The notes under the pieces are model-generated. The model was not told the DNA's origin. It saw only the letters and a list, made by a program, of their open reading frames with translations, and made no database searches. A stretch of DNA of 8,265 nucleotides, from positions 1-8,265 of the forward strand of contig JACIXM010000199.1 of assembly GCA_014360395.1 (NCBI GenBank), read 5' to 3'. This document shows positions 1-6,864 of this stretch, one piece after another. Numbering within the stretch: the first letter of the stretch is position 1; the number at the start of each line of letters is the position of its first letter. The stretch comes from Actinotalea sp. (GTDB taxonomy: Bacteria > Actinomycetota > Actinomycetes > Actinomycetales > Cellulomonadaceae). Both the position numbers and the translations under genes were made by a program.

Positions 1-1413
<1,413 letters not shown>

Positions 1414-1467
1414 GGGAACTCCCCAGGGCTGTGCCCGGCGCGCGCCGGGACGAGGGTGTGGGTTCCC
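1414..1467 (-). promoter_or_regulatory. Probable expression platform between glycine aptamer 2 and the gcvP start
   Basis: The transcript segment GGGAAC (1467-1462), right after aptamer 2, is exactly complementary to GUUCCC (1419-1414), which touches the GTG start codon. Between them lies a 16-nt perfect palindrome, CCCGGCGCGCGCCGGG (1449-1434), that can fold as a compact GC hairpin. Closing both helices would bury the GGGGAG ribosome binding site and the start. No T-run follows either helix, so translational control is more likely than termination. This is inferred from base pairing alone. Confidence 0.45.
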
Positions 1468-1469
1468 CG

Positions 1470-1705
1470 CTCTGTCATCCGCGGCGGGGCCGCGACCTGA
1501 GAGTTTTGCCGGTCCGCCATGGCCCCGCTCGTCGCGGGGGCCCGGGGCGCGCCGACTTGCACCGTCGGTGGGGCGACGTCGTCGGACGCCGGCCCGCTTT
1601 CCAGAGTTGCCTCACCGCGGCGGTACCTGGGCCTGAGAGATTCCCGGGGAGGTTGCTCCTTCGGCGCCCTTGCCCTGGGTGGGCAGTGGGCTCTCCCGTC
1701 GCGGT
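1470..1705 (-). promoter_or_regulatory. Tandem glycine riboswitch (two aptamers) upstream of gcvP
   Basis: Aptamer 1 spans 1705-1614. Its P1 is ACCGCG (1705-1700) with CGCGGT (1619-1614), enclosing GGGAGAG, the hallmark GCCGAAGGAGCAA (1665-1653) and TCTCTCAGGC (1640-1631). Aptamer 2 spans 1606-1470. Its P1 is CTCTG (1606-1602) with CAGAG (1474-1470), enclosing CCGACGGTGCAAGTCGG (1568-1552) and AACTCTCAGGTC (1505-1494). The short linker and the CTCTG-to-CAGAG closure follow the known tandem architecture. Aptamer 2 departs slightly from consensus (CCGACGG for CCGAAGG). In known cases glycine binding turns the downstream gcv gene on, which fits a catabolic gene. Long ORFs across this stretch are incidental. 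Confidence 0.95.
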
Positions 1706-1740
1706 TCGAGCAGCGATTCAGTTGTGGTGGACCGACGCCC

Positions 1741-1771
1741 AGCGTACCCATCCCGACCGGCAGCCTGTCGG
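1741..1771 (-). promoter_or_regulatory. Weak candidate promoter for gcvP
   Basis: TACGCT (1746-1741) fits the actinobacterial TANNNT -10 pattern and would start transcription near 1734, about 30 nt before riboswitch aptamer 1. The best -35 is CCGACA (1771-1766), with a long 19-nt spacer. A better hexamer, TTGACC (1777-1772), has a 25-nt spacer and is unlikely to work with this -10. Only position and the -10 support this. Confidence 0.3.
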
Positions 1772-1827
1772 GGTCAAGGACGACCGCACGGTCATCGCCG
1801 ACCCGTGCCGGTCCCTCGCCCGGTCGC

Positions 1828-1895
1828 CGAGTTCGTCACGTCGACACGAGTTCGTCAGTCAGAACTGACGAACTGACCACGAGCTGACGAACTCG
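1828..1895. repeat. 68-bp symmetric nested palindrome with four copies of a 9-11 bp box
   Basis: The box CGAGTTCGTCA occurs at 1828-1838 and 1847-1857. Its reverse complement occurs at 1866-1874 (TGACGAACT, lacking the outer two bases) and complete at 1885-1895. Spacing is 19 bp within each pair and the whole element is exactly symmetric about 1861.5. The inner arms AGTTCGTCAGT (1849-1859) and ACTGACGAACT (1864-1874) form a perfect 11-bp stem with a 4-nt loop. It begins 31 bp past the aminotransferase stop codon and about 60 bp upstream of the candidate gcvP -35. It could be a terminator for the aminotransferase transcript, though no T-run follows, or a multi-site operator; 19 bp is close to two helical turns. 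No regulator for it is visible in the window. Confidence 0.85.
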
Positions 1896-1925
1896 CCCCC
1901 GCCCATCGCGAGAGGTGCACGCCGG

Positions 1926-3080
1926 TCAGCGCTGCCAGGCGGCGATGCGGTCCAGGGCCTCGGCGACCACGGCCTCGCCCGCGGCGAAGGACAGACGGAC
2001 CCACCGGGCGCCGTCGACCGGGTCGAAGTCCGTCCCCGGAGTCAGCGCGACACCCGTGTCCGCGAGCAGGCGCGCGCACCAGGCCACCGAGTCGTCCGTG
2101 CCGACGTCGGCGTAGAGGTAGAACGCACCGTCCGGCGGTGCGACGGACCACCCCAGCGACGGCACCCGCTGCAGCAGCAGGTCCCGCGCGGCCGCGTAGC
2201 CGCGCACCCGCTCGTCCGCCTCCGCGTACGACTCCTCGGTGAACGCCGCGAGCGCCGCGTGCTGGGCCAGCGCCGGCGGGCACAGGGCGAGGTTCCCGGC
2301 GAGCGCGTCGACCGGCGCCACGAGGTCCGGCGGCAGGACCAGCCAGCCGAGCCGCCAGCCGGTCATCCCCCAGTACTTCGAGAAGCTCGAGACGACGACG
2401 GCGCCCTCGTCCGCCCGGTCTGCCGCCGTCGCCCCGCGACCAGCGTCGCCGTAGGTGATGCCGTGGTAGATCTCGTCGCTGATCAGGCGCACCCCGTGGT
2501 CGGCGCACCAGCGGACGACGGCGTCCAGCTCGGCGGCACTCACCATCGTCCCCGTCGGATTGGCGGGGCTCGCCAGGACCAGGCCGGACAAGGGGGCGTC
2601 GTCGTGCGCGGCGGCGAGCTGGTCCGTCGTTGGCCGGAAGCCCGTGGCCGGACCGCAGTCCAGGTCCACGACGTCCACGTCCAGCGACGTGAGGATGTTG
2701 CGGTAGGCCGGGTACCCGGGGCGGGCCAGCGCGACGCGGTCCCCGGGCTCGAACGCGGCGAGGAAGGCGAGCAGGAACGCGCCGGAGGACCCGGTCGTGA
2801 CGACGACGCGCGCCGGGTCGAGGCCGACGTCGTACCAGCGGCCGTAGTGCGTCGCGAGGGCCGACCGGAGCCCCGGGGTGCCGATCGCCTCGGTGTAGCC
2901 GAGGTCGCCGTCCGCGAGCAGACCCATCGCGGCGGCGCGCACGGCCGCCGGCGCGCCCGCCGCGGGCTGGCCGGCGCACAGGCTGATGACGGACTCGCCG
3001 GCGGCGGCCCGCGCGTTCGCCGCCGCGAGGACCTCCATGACGGCGAACGGCGGGACGAGCGAGCGTCGGGCGATCCTCAT
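1926..3080 (-). CDS. PLP-dependent aminotransferase, class I/II (fold type I)
   Basis: The 384-residue protein is a normal length for the aspartate-aminotransferase superfamily. Visible motifs are SPANPTG at 171-177 (Asn174 contacts the cofactor), SDEIYHGITYGD at 201-212 (Asp202 pairs with the pyridine nitrogen, Tyr205 with the PLP oxygen), and SFSKYWGMTGWRLGW at 232-246 with the Schiff-base Lys235. WVRLSFA near the C-terminus carries the expected carboxylate-binding Arg. It should be a soluble cytoplasmic transaminase; the substrate cannot be read from sequence, so I give no gene symbol. The ATG at 3080 (MRIARRSLVPPF) is preferred over an upstream TTG at 3110 because the family alignment begins there. 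Neither start has a convincing ribosome binding site; a G-run lies only 1 nt before the ATG. It lies 50 bp after the zinc-ribbon gene on the same strand and may be cotranscribed with it. Confidence 0.95.
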   Translation of the reverse strand: MRIARRSLVPPFAVMEVLAAANARAAAGESVISLCAGQPAAGAPAAVRAAAMGLLADGDLGYTEAIGTPGLRSALATHYGRWYDVGLDPARVVVTTGSSGAFLLAFLAAFEPGDRVALARPGYPAYRNILTSLDVDVVDLDCGPATGFRPTTDQLAAAHDDAPLSGLVLASPANPTGTMVSAAELDAVVRWCADHGVRLISDEIYHGITYGDAGRGATAADRADEGAVVVSSFSKYWGMTGWRLGWLVLPPDLVAPVDALAGNLALCPPALAQHAALAAFTEESYAEADERVRGYAAARDLLLQRVPSLGWSVAPPDGAFYLYADVGTDDSVAWCARLLADTGVALTPGTDFDPVDGARWVRLSFAAGEAVVAEALDRIAAWQR

Positions 3081-3130
3081 GCCCCCATGGTGCCGGTGCT
3101 CCCGGGGCAAGCGGGGATCGGCGGGGCGGG

Positions 3131-3502
3131 TCAGTCGAAGTCGAAGAGGTCCTCGAGGAAGCCCTTCTTCTTCTTGCGCTTCTTGCCGGGGGCGTGACCG
3201 GGCGGGAAGCCGCCGCCGGTCCGGGGGTCGTGGCCGCCGAACCCACCGCCGGGCACCGGCGTCGGCGCGGGGCGTCCGTCGCCGAAGCGCGGGGTGAACC
3301 GCGGGTCGTGGTGGTCGGGCCGGTACTCACCGGTCGCCGCGTCGAGGACGGACTGGGCCGCGACCGGCGTCGTGGATCGCTCGATGATCTTGTCGAGCTC
3401 GCCGCGGTCGAGCCACACGCCGCGACAGCTCGGGCAGTAGTCGATCTCGATGCCCTGGCGGTCGGTCATGACGAGCTCGACGCCGTCGATGGGGCAGCGC
3501 AT
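3131..3502 (-). CDS. Small zinc-ribbon protein (zf-TFIIB family)
   Basis: The 123-residue protein begins MRCPIDG and continues to CPSCRGVWLDRGELDKII (about 22-39). This gives a zinc ribbon whose second half, CPSC-GVWLDRGEL, is the hallmark of the bacterial TFIIB-type zinc-finger family. Only one CxxC is complete, since the N-terminal half has a single Cys (CPID). The middle is a Gly/Pro/His-rich linker (about 60-105) and the end is a lysine run followed by FLEDLFDFD, a terminal layout typical of this family. Its molecular function is unknown. The start is ATG at 3502, not the adjacent GTG at 3505, because AGGAGG lies 6 nt before the ATG but only 3 nt before the GTG. The 174 bp up to the phosphatase gene holds only short GC palindromes and no clear promoter. 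Confidence 0.93.
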   Translation of the reverse strand: MRCPIDGVELVMTDRQGIEIDYCPSCRGVWLDRGELDKIIERSTTPVAAQSVLDAATGEYRPDHHDPRFTPRFGDGRPAPTPVPGGGFGGHDPRTGGGFPPGHAPGKKRKKKKGFLEDLFDFD

Positions 3503-3676
3503 CACAGGCCTCCTCGGGCAGGTCGGTCAGGGCACGGGCGCCCGGCCGCAGGACCGCAGGTCAGGAGTCGAGCATCCCACTGCGTCGACGCCCGGGGCGC
3601 GGCGGTGGTTCCCGCCGGGGCCGGCCGGCCTGGACGTCGGGCGCCGCCGGGGGCGCCGTCGTCGGCAGCGCCCCGG

Positions 3677-4207
3677 CTACGCCTGCTCTCGCTGCGCCAG
3701 GGCGCGGCGCACGTGCTCGACGATGCCGTCGGCCGCCGCCTCGACCTCGGCGAGCGTCGTCTCGAACCCGGCCTGGTCGCCGTACCAGGGGTCGTCCATG
3801 TCGAGGGCGTGCTCGGCCGCGTCGGCCGGGAACACGGGGTCGAAGGACCGGTACATGCGGATCCGCCCGACGACCGCGGGCTCCTCGTGCGCGATCCGGC
3901 GCAGCGCCCGCGCGTGGCTCGCCGTCATGGCCAGCACGAGGTCGTGCGAGGCGAGGTCGACCGCCGTGACCTGCCGTGCGCGGCGGCGGGGGACGTCGTA
4001 GCCGTGCGCCCGCAGGACCACCTGCGCGCGGTGGTCGATCGGGTTGCCGCGCTCCTCGTCGCTCACCCCGGTCGAGTCGACGACGACGGCGTCGCCCAGC
4101 CCGGCCTGCTCGAAGCGGTCGCGCAGGACGACCTCGGCCATCGGGGAGCGGCAGATGTTGCCGGTGCACACGGTCATGACGCGGTAGGGGCGGCTCACGC
4201 GCCCCAT
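3677..4207 (-). CDS. Low-molecular-weight protein tyrosine phosphatase
   Basis: The 176-residue protein dephosphorylates phosphotyrosine by a cysteinyl-phosphate mechanism. The P-loop VCTGNICRSPMAE starts near residue 13, with nucleophile Cys14 and Arg20 in the canonical C-X5-R-S arrangement. The general acid lies in DPWYGD (Asp139). All catalytic residues are present. The protein is soluble with no signal peptide. In actinobacteria such enzymes either act in regulation or are exported to modify host proteins; nothing here points to a specific role, and no tyrosine kinase gene is adjacent. The ATG at 4207 was chosen because it puts the P-loop at the usual distance from the N-terminus. A longer frame to 4342 crosses the hairpin repeats and is unlikely. 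A GTG at 4198 is an alternative start, and neither has a strong ribosome binding site. No TANNNT promoter is visible just upstream. Confidence 0.95.
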   Translation of the reverse strand: MGRVSRPYRVMTVCTGNICRSPMAEVVLRDRFEQAGLGDAVVVDSTGVSDEERGNPIDHRAQVVLRAHGYDVPRRRARQVTAVDLASHDLVLAMTASHARALRRIAHEEPAVVGRIRMYRSFDPVFPADAAEHALDMDDPWYGDQAGFETTLAEVEAAADGIVEHVRRALAQREQA

Positions 4208-4231
4208 TGTCGGGCACCACCGCCAGGACGG

Positions 4232-4344
4232 GAGCACGTGGGGAGCCCCTGGACCGGATGCCGGTGCACCGGCTCCCCGCCACACCGCCCGCCGAGCCCG
4301 TGGGGACGGCCCGGGCCGGATGTCGACGCACCCGCTCCCCACGA
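4232..4344. repeat. Two related hairpins in imperfect direct repeat (62-bp offset)
   Basis: Copy A (4232-4282) and copy B (4294-4344) match at 40 of 51 positions. Each folds: A pairs GTGGGGAGCC with GGCTCCCCGC (one wobble), B pairs CGTGGGGA with TCCCCACG and adds CGG/CCG across a one-base bulge. Substitutions between the copies keep the stems. A also contains the palindrome CCGGTGCACCGG at its tip. They lie in the 5' region of the phosphatase gene, and no T-run follows on either strand. Function unknown. Confidence 0.75.
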
Positions 4345-4352
4345 GATCAGGA

Positions 4353-4428
4353 GGGCGGGGCCGGCAGGGCGGGGCCGGCAGGGCGGAGCCGGGAGGCCGG
4401 GGCCGGCAGGGCGGGGCCGGTAGGCCGG
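4353..4428. repeat. 14-bp minisatellite, about 5.4 copies
   Basis: The consensus unit is GGGCGGGGCCGGCA. Units begin at 4353, 4367, 4381, 4395 and 4409, with a partial sixth at 4423. Units 1 and 2 are identical; the others differ at one to three positions. The 14-bp period is not a multiple of three and no credible gene crosses it, so it is intergenic. Copy number may vary between strains. Confidence 0.93.
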
Positions 4429-4455
4429 AGACGCGTCGGCGCCCGGGCAGGAGAA

Positions 4456-4519
4456 AGCCCGTGGGCTCCTGGTCTGGGACCAGGGTGTCGTGATGGACGA
4501 GTCACGACCCCCACGGGCT
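4456..4519 (-). terminator. Three-way-junction terminator-like structure
   Basis: The outer stem is a perfect 10 bp, AGCCCGTGGG (4519-4510) with CCCACGGGCT (4465-4456). Inside it are two perfect 7-bp hairpins. One is GTCGTGA (4508-4502, read in transcript sense) with TCACGAC (4493-4487). The other is CCTGGTC (4484-4478) with GACCAGG (4474-4468) and a 3-nt loop. The transcript then reads TTTCTCC, the only T-rich tail in this GC-rich interval, so termination is proposed on the minus strand. A branched fold is unusual for a simple terminator. Confidence 0.6.
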
Positions 4520-4596
4520 CCGGCGACTGCCTGGGTCTCGCTCGCCGCTCGAGGCGGGTCGGGACCGGAAGCACTCCGTCCGATGTTCTCGGGCGA

Positions 4597-4635
4597 CTAG
4601 CGGACAGTCACCTCACGCGTCCTGGATGAATTCAC
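4597..4635 (-). CDS. 12-codon ORF behind a near-perfect Shine-Dalgarno (possible leader peptide)
   Basis: The ORF reads GTG through TAG and encodes MNSSRTREVTVR. Support for translation is its setting: AGGAGG lies 10 nt before the GTG inside a 14-nt anti-SD match, and a strong promoter lies just upstream. There are three arginines, one encoded by AGG, which is expected to be rare in this genome. There is no run of one amino acid as in classical biosynthetic attenuators. Too short for codon statistics or homology. A competing minus-strand frame ends at 4613 in overlapping sequence but is an extension of antisense sequence within the lipoprotein gene. Confidence 0.5.
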   Translation of the reverse strand: MNSSRTREVTVR

Positions 4636-4639
4636 CGTC

Positions 4640-4653
4640 GGACCACCTCCTTT
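4640..4653 (-). promoter_or_regulatory. Extended Shine-Dalgarno complementary to the 16S rRNA 3' end
   Basis: AAAGGAGGTGGTCC pairs over all 14 positions with the 16S 3' end GGATCACCTCCTTT, with a single G-U wobble. Typical genes here have only 5-6 matching bases (GGGGAG, AGGAGG). The plus strand therefore resembles a 16S tail, but flanking bases do not match rRNA. Confidence 0.8.
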
Positions 4654-4666
4654 CCCGTGTGGCACG

Positions 4667-4695
4667 ACGGTAGGTCGCCGTCGGGCGTCTGCCAA
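4667..4695 (-). promoter_or_regulatory. Predicted sigma-70-type promoter for the small transcript
   Basis: The -35 is TTGGCA (4695-4690), the spacer is exactly 17 bp and the -10 is TACCGT (4672-4667, TANNNT). This is the best-formed promoter in the window and reads away from the lipoprotein gene. The predicted start near 4660 gives a leader of about 25 nt that begins almost at the extended Shine-Dalgarno. Confidence 0.65.
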
Positions 4696-4730
4696 GAGGT
4701 TTGCGCGGTGCGGTCCTCAGCCGGTCCCCG

Positions 4731-4736
4731 TATGGT
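4731..4736 (+). promoter_or_regulatory. Weak candidate -10 for the lipoprotein gene
   Basis: TATGGT fits TANNNT and would start transcription near 4743, leaving a leader of about 54 nt before the ATG at 4797. No acceptable -35 lies 16-19 bp upstream, since the nearest candidate TTGCGC is 24 bp away. Assigned on position only. Confidence 0.25.
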
Positions 4737-4796
4737 CGTGCGGCCGGGCCGGTGCGTCCGGTGCCGTCGTCCGCCACCGTCAGGACCCAGGACCGC

Positions 4797-6740
4797 ATGC
4801 CTCGCTCCCTCCGGACCGCTCTCGTCGCCGTCACCGCCCTCGCCCTCGTCGGCTGCGCCGCCGTCGTCGCACCCGACGGCGAACGGGAGGAGGCCCCCAC
4901 CGCGAGCCCGACGCCGACACCGACGCCCGAGCCGCCGACCGTGCACGTCGGCGAGGTCGCGCTGCCCGACGCGGCGACGACGGTCCTCGACGCGACGGAC
5001 CCGGTCCAGGCCGCCGTCCGCACCAGCGAGGCCCTCTTCGCCACCGCCCCCGTCGCGGTGGTCGCCCCGGCCGACGACGCCGCGGCGCAGCTCCGGGCGG
5101 CCTCCGTCGCCGTGGCGCTCGGCGCGCCCCTCCTGCTGACCGCGGACGACGCCACGGCCGGCGACGGGAGCGAGCCGGCCGAGCCCTCCGAGAGCACCGA
5201 CGGCTCCGAGGACGGGACGGACGCAGGTGCGGACGCGCCCGCCACGCCCGACGGTGACGCCACGCGTGCGGAGCTGGAGCGGCTGGAGGTGCTGGCCGTC
5301 CTGACGGTCGGCGCCGTGGCTCTCGAGCTCGACGACGACGTCCTCGTCCTCCCCGCCCCCGACGACGACGCCGCCCTCGCCGACCTCGTCCGGCTCGAGC
5401 TCGCGGCGGCGGAGCCGGTGGCGGCCGGGTCGGAGACGGGAGCGGTCGTCGCCCTGGACCGGGACGCCCCGACGCTGCTGACGAGCGGCGCGGACACGCC
5501 CGACGCCACCGAGCCGGGAGACGCGGAGGGTGCCGCGCCGGAGGCCGATGACGCTGAGGCCGCAGAGGGCGCGGAGGGCGCAGCGACGGCTACGCCCGGA
5601 CCCACGGACGCGGCTGACCCCACACCGACCCCCCGGCCCACGGGCACGCCTGCGCCGGCGCCCACCGACGACGCCGACTCCGCCTGGCCCCTCACCGAGC
5701 TCCCCGAGGCGCCCGGGTCCGCAGCGGTCCTGGTCGCCGGCGGACCGCAGGACCTCGCCCCGGCCGCCACCGCGCGCGCGGCGGGCGTCGCCGTCGTCGT
5801 CGTGCCCGACGGTGACCCGCGCGCGACGAGCGCCACCGTGCAGACCCTCGCCGAGGCGGCCCCGGAGACCGTCGTGGCGGTCGGACCGGGCTTCGGCGCG
5901 GTGGAGGACCTGGAGTGGAAGGTCCGGACCGCGGCCACCGGCGTCGAGCTGCCGGGCGGCGGGCAGGTGCTCTTCCCGGGCCGTCGGATGATCGCGCTGT
6001 ACGGCACGCCCGGGACGGCGGCGCTGGGCAAGCTCGGGGAGCAGGACCTCGAGGGCAGCATCGCGCGCGCCCGGGGGCTGGCGGCGGAGTACCAGGAGCT
6101 GACGTCGGACGTCGTGGTGCCGGCGTTCGAGATCATCGTCACGATCGCGGCGCGGGAGGCCACGCCCGAGGGCAACTACTCCCGTGAGCTGCCCGTCGAG
6201 TCGTTCGTCCCGTGGGTCGAGGCGGCGCAGGACGCGGGCGTCTACGTCGTCCTCGACCTGCAGCCGGGCCGCACCGACTTCCTCACGCAGGCCCAGATGT
6301 ACGAGCCGCTCCTGCGCTACCCGAACGTCGGCCTGGCTCTGGACCCCGAGTGGCGACTGCTGCCGGACCAGGTGCACCTGCGCCAGATCGGGTCCGTCGA
6401 CGTCGACGAGGTCAACGCCGTGGCGGCCTGGCTCGCCGATCTGACGCGCGAGCACGCCCTGCCGCAGAAGCTGCTGATCCTGCACCAGTTCCGGCTGTCG
6501 ATGATCCGCGAGCGCGAGCGTCTGGACCTGTCACGCGAGGAGCTGGCGCTCATGGTGCACGTGGACGGGCAGGGCTCCCAGCCGGCCAAGCAGGACACCT
6601 GGCGGGCGCTGCGGGCGAACGCGCCGGAGGGCCTGTGGTGGGGCTGGAAGAACTTCGTCGACGAGGACTCGCCGATGCTCACGCCCGAGCAGACGTACGG
6701 CGGCGTGGACCCCGTGCCGGACTTCGTCAGCTACCAGTAG
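4797..6740 (+). CDS. Secreted lipoprotein with cell-wall-binding-repeat-like N-terminal region and barrel-like C-terminal domain
   Basis: The 647-residue protein starts MPRSLRTALVAVTALALVGC, a lipoprotein signal with lipobox LVGC and lipidated Cys20, so it should be anchored on the outer face of the membrane. A Pro/Thr spacer (about 33-48) follows. Residues 70-115 and 158-230 resemble cell-wall-binding repeat 2 sequence (alternating hydrophobic strands, LGAPLLL at 108-114). Two acidic low-complexity stretches interrupt it (about 117-157 and 230-296). From about 305 the sequence is compact and conserved-looking, with regularly spaced hydrophobic strands: RRMIALYG, FEIIVTIA, GVYVVLDLQPG, NVGLALDPEW, KLLILHQF, LALMVHVDGQG, GLWWGWKNF. 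This suggests an alpha/beta barrel, possibly hydrolase-like, but no catalytic pair is assigned. The ATG at 4797 places the signal peptide at the N-terminus; the 32 codons upstream to 4701 look untranslated. AGGA lies just before the start. A role at the cell envelope is likely, with the reaction or ligand unknown. Confidence 0.92.
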   Translation: MPRSLRTALVAVTALALVGCAAVVAPDGEREEAPTASPTPTPTPEPPTVHVGEVALPDAATTVLDATDPVQAAVRTSEALFATAPVAVVAPADDAAAQLRAASVAVALGAPLLLTADDATAGDGSEPAEPSESTDGSEDGTDAGADAPATPDGDATRAELERLEVLAVLTVGAVALELDDDVLVLPAPDDDAALADLVRLELAAAEPVAAGSETGAVVALDRDAPTLLTSGADTPDATEPGDAEGAAPEADDAEAAEGAEGAATATPGPTDAADPTPTPRPTGTPAPAPTDDADSAWPLTELPEAPGSAAVLVAGGPQDLAPAATARAAGVAVVVVPDGDPRATSATVQTLAEAAPETVVAVGPGFGAVEDLEWKVRTAATGVELPGGGQVLFPGRRMIALYGTPGTAALGKLGEQDLEGSIARARGLAAEYQELTSDVVVPAFEIIVTIAAREATPEGNYSRELPVESFVPWVEAAQDAGVYVVLDLQPGRTDFLTQAQMYEPLLRYPNVGLALDPEWRLLPDQVHLRQIGSVDVDEVNAVAAWLADLTREHALPQKLLILHQFRLSMIRERERLDLSREELALMVHVDGQGSQPAKQDTWRALRANAPEGLWWGWKNFVDEDSPMLTPEQTYGGVDPVPDFVSYQ

Positions 6741-6812
6741 TCACGCCGGCACTCGGGGCGTCGTCGACCCGCGGCGGCGGCGGACCGGGGCACTGGCGGA
6801 CCGGGCGCACGA

Positions 6813-6853
6813 CGACGCCCGGGGTACCGCCCTCCGCGGCACCCCGGGCGTCG
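6813..6853. terminator. Bidirectional terminator hairpin between convergent genes
   Basis: A perfect 13-bp stem pairs 6813-6825 (CGACGCCCGGGGT) with 6841-6853 (ACCCCGGGCGTCG). One mismatch and four more pairs follow, and the loop is CCTCC. It lies between the stop codons at 6740 (plus strand) and 6865 (minus strand), where a two-way terminator is expected. There is no T-run on either side, as is common in high-GC actinobacteria. Just left of it are two copies of a 16-bp unit beginning GGCGGACCGGG at 6779 and 6795. Confidence 0.8.
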
Positions 6854-6864
6854 AGGTCCTTGCG

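Larger units (their letters stand above)
4446..4660 (-). ncRNA. Predicted small transcript (about 215 nt) carrying a tiny ORF
   Basis: The boundaries are inferred from a promoter at 4695-4667 (predicted start near 4660) and a terminator-like structure ending near 4456 with TTTCTCC after it. The transcript would contain the extended Shine-Dalgarno, a 12-codon ORF, and a further 7-bp helix, CTGTCCG (4607-4601) with CGGACGG (4582-4576), overlapping the end of the ORF. Translation to the ORF stop would melt that helix, as in a leader-peptide attenuator. Alternatively it is a free-standing dual-function sRNA/mRNA. The next gene on this strand, the phosphatase, begins about 240 nt past the terminator. 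I do not recognise the family. Confidence 0.45.

Noticed and set aside
1700..1712. T-arm-like GGTTCGA suggesting a tRNA
   Set aside because: No acceptor, D or anticodon arms surround it, and the bases are part of the P1 strand and leader of the glycine riboswitch.
2259..3197. Plus-strand frame opposite the aminotransferase gene
   Set aside because: No motifs; the minus strand carries every expected aminotransferase residue.
3590..3676. GC palindromes between the phosphatase and zinc-ribbon genes as a terminator
   Set aside because: The short GGCCGGCC and GGCGCC palindromes are expected by chance at this GC content and form no single long stem.
4353..4428. CRISPR-like repeat array
   Set aside because: Units are directly adjacent 14-mers without spacers, so this is a minisatellite, and no cas gene is present.
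4640..4653. Fragment of a 16S rRNA gene on the plus strand
   Set aside because: Only the anti-Shine-Dalgarno tail matches; flanks do not resemble the conserved 16S 3' end. It is better read as a strong ribosome binding site on the minus strand.
4613..6485. Two long minus-strand open frames (to 520 and 617 codons) antisense to the lipoprotein gene
   Set aside because: They are Ser/Ala/Thr or Arg/Gly/Val low-complexity translations without motifs, explained by third-position GC bias of the lipoprotein gene.
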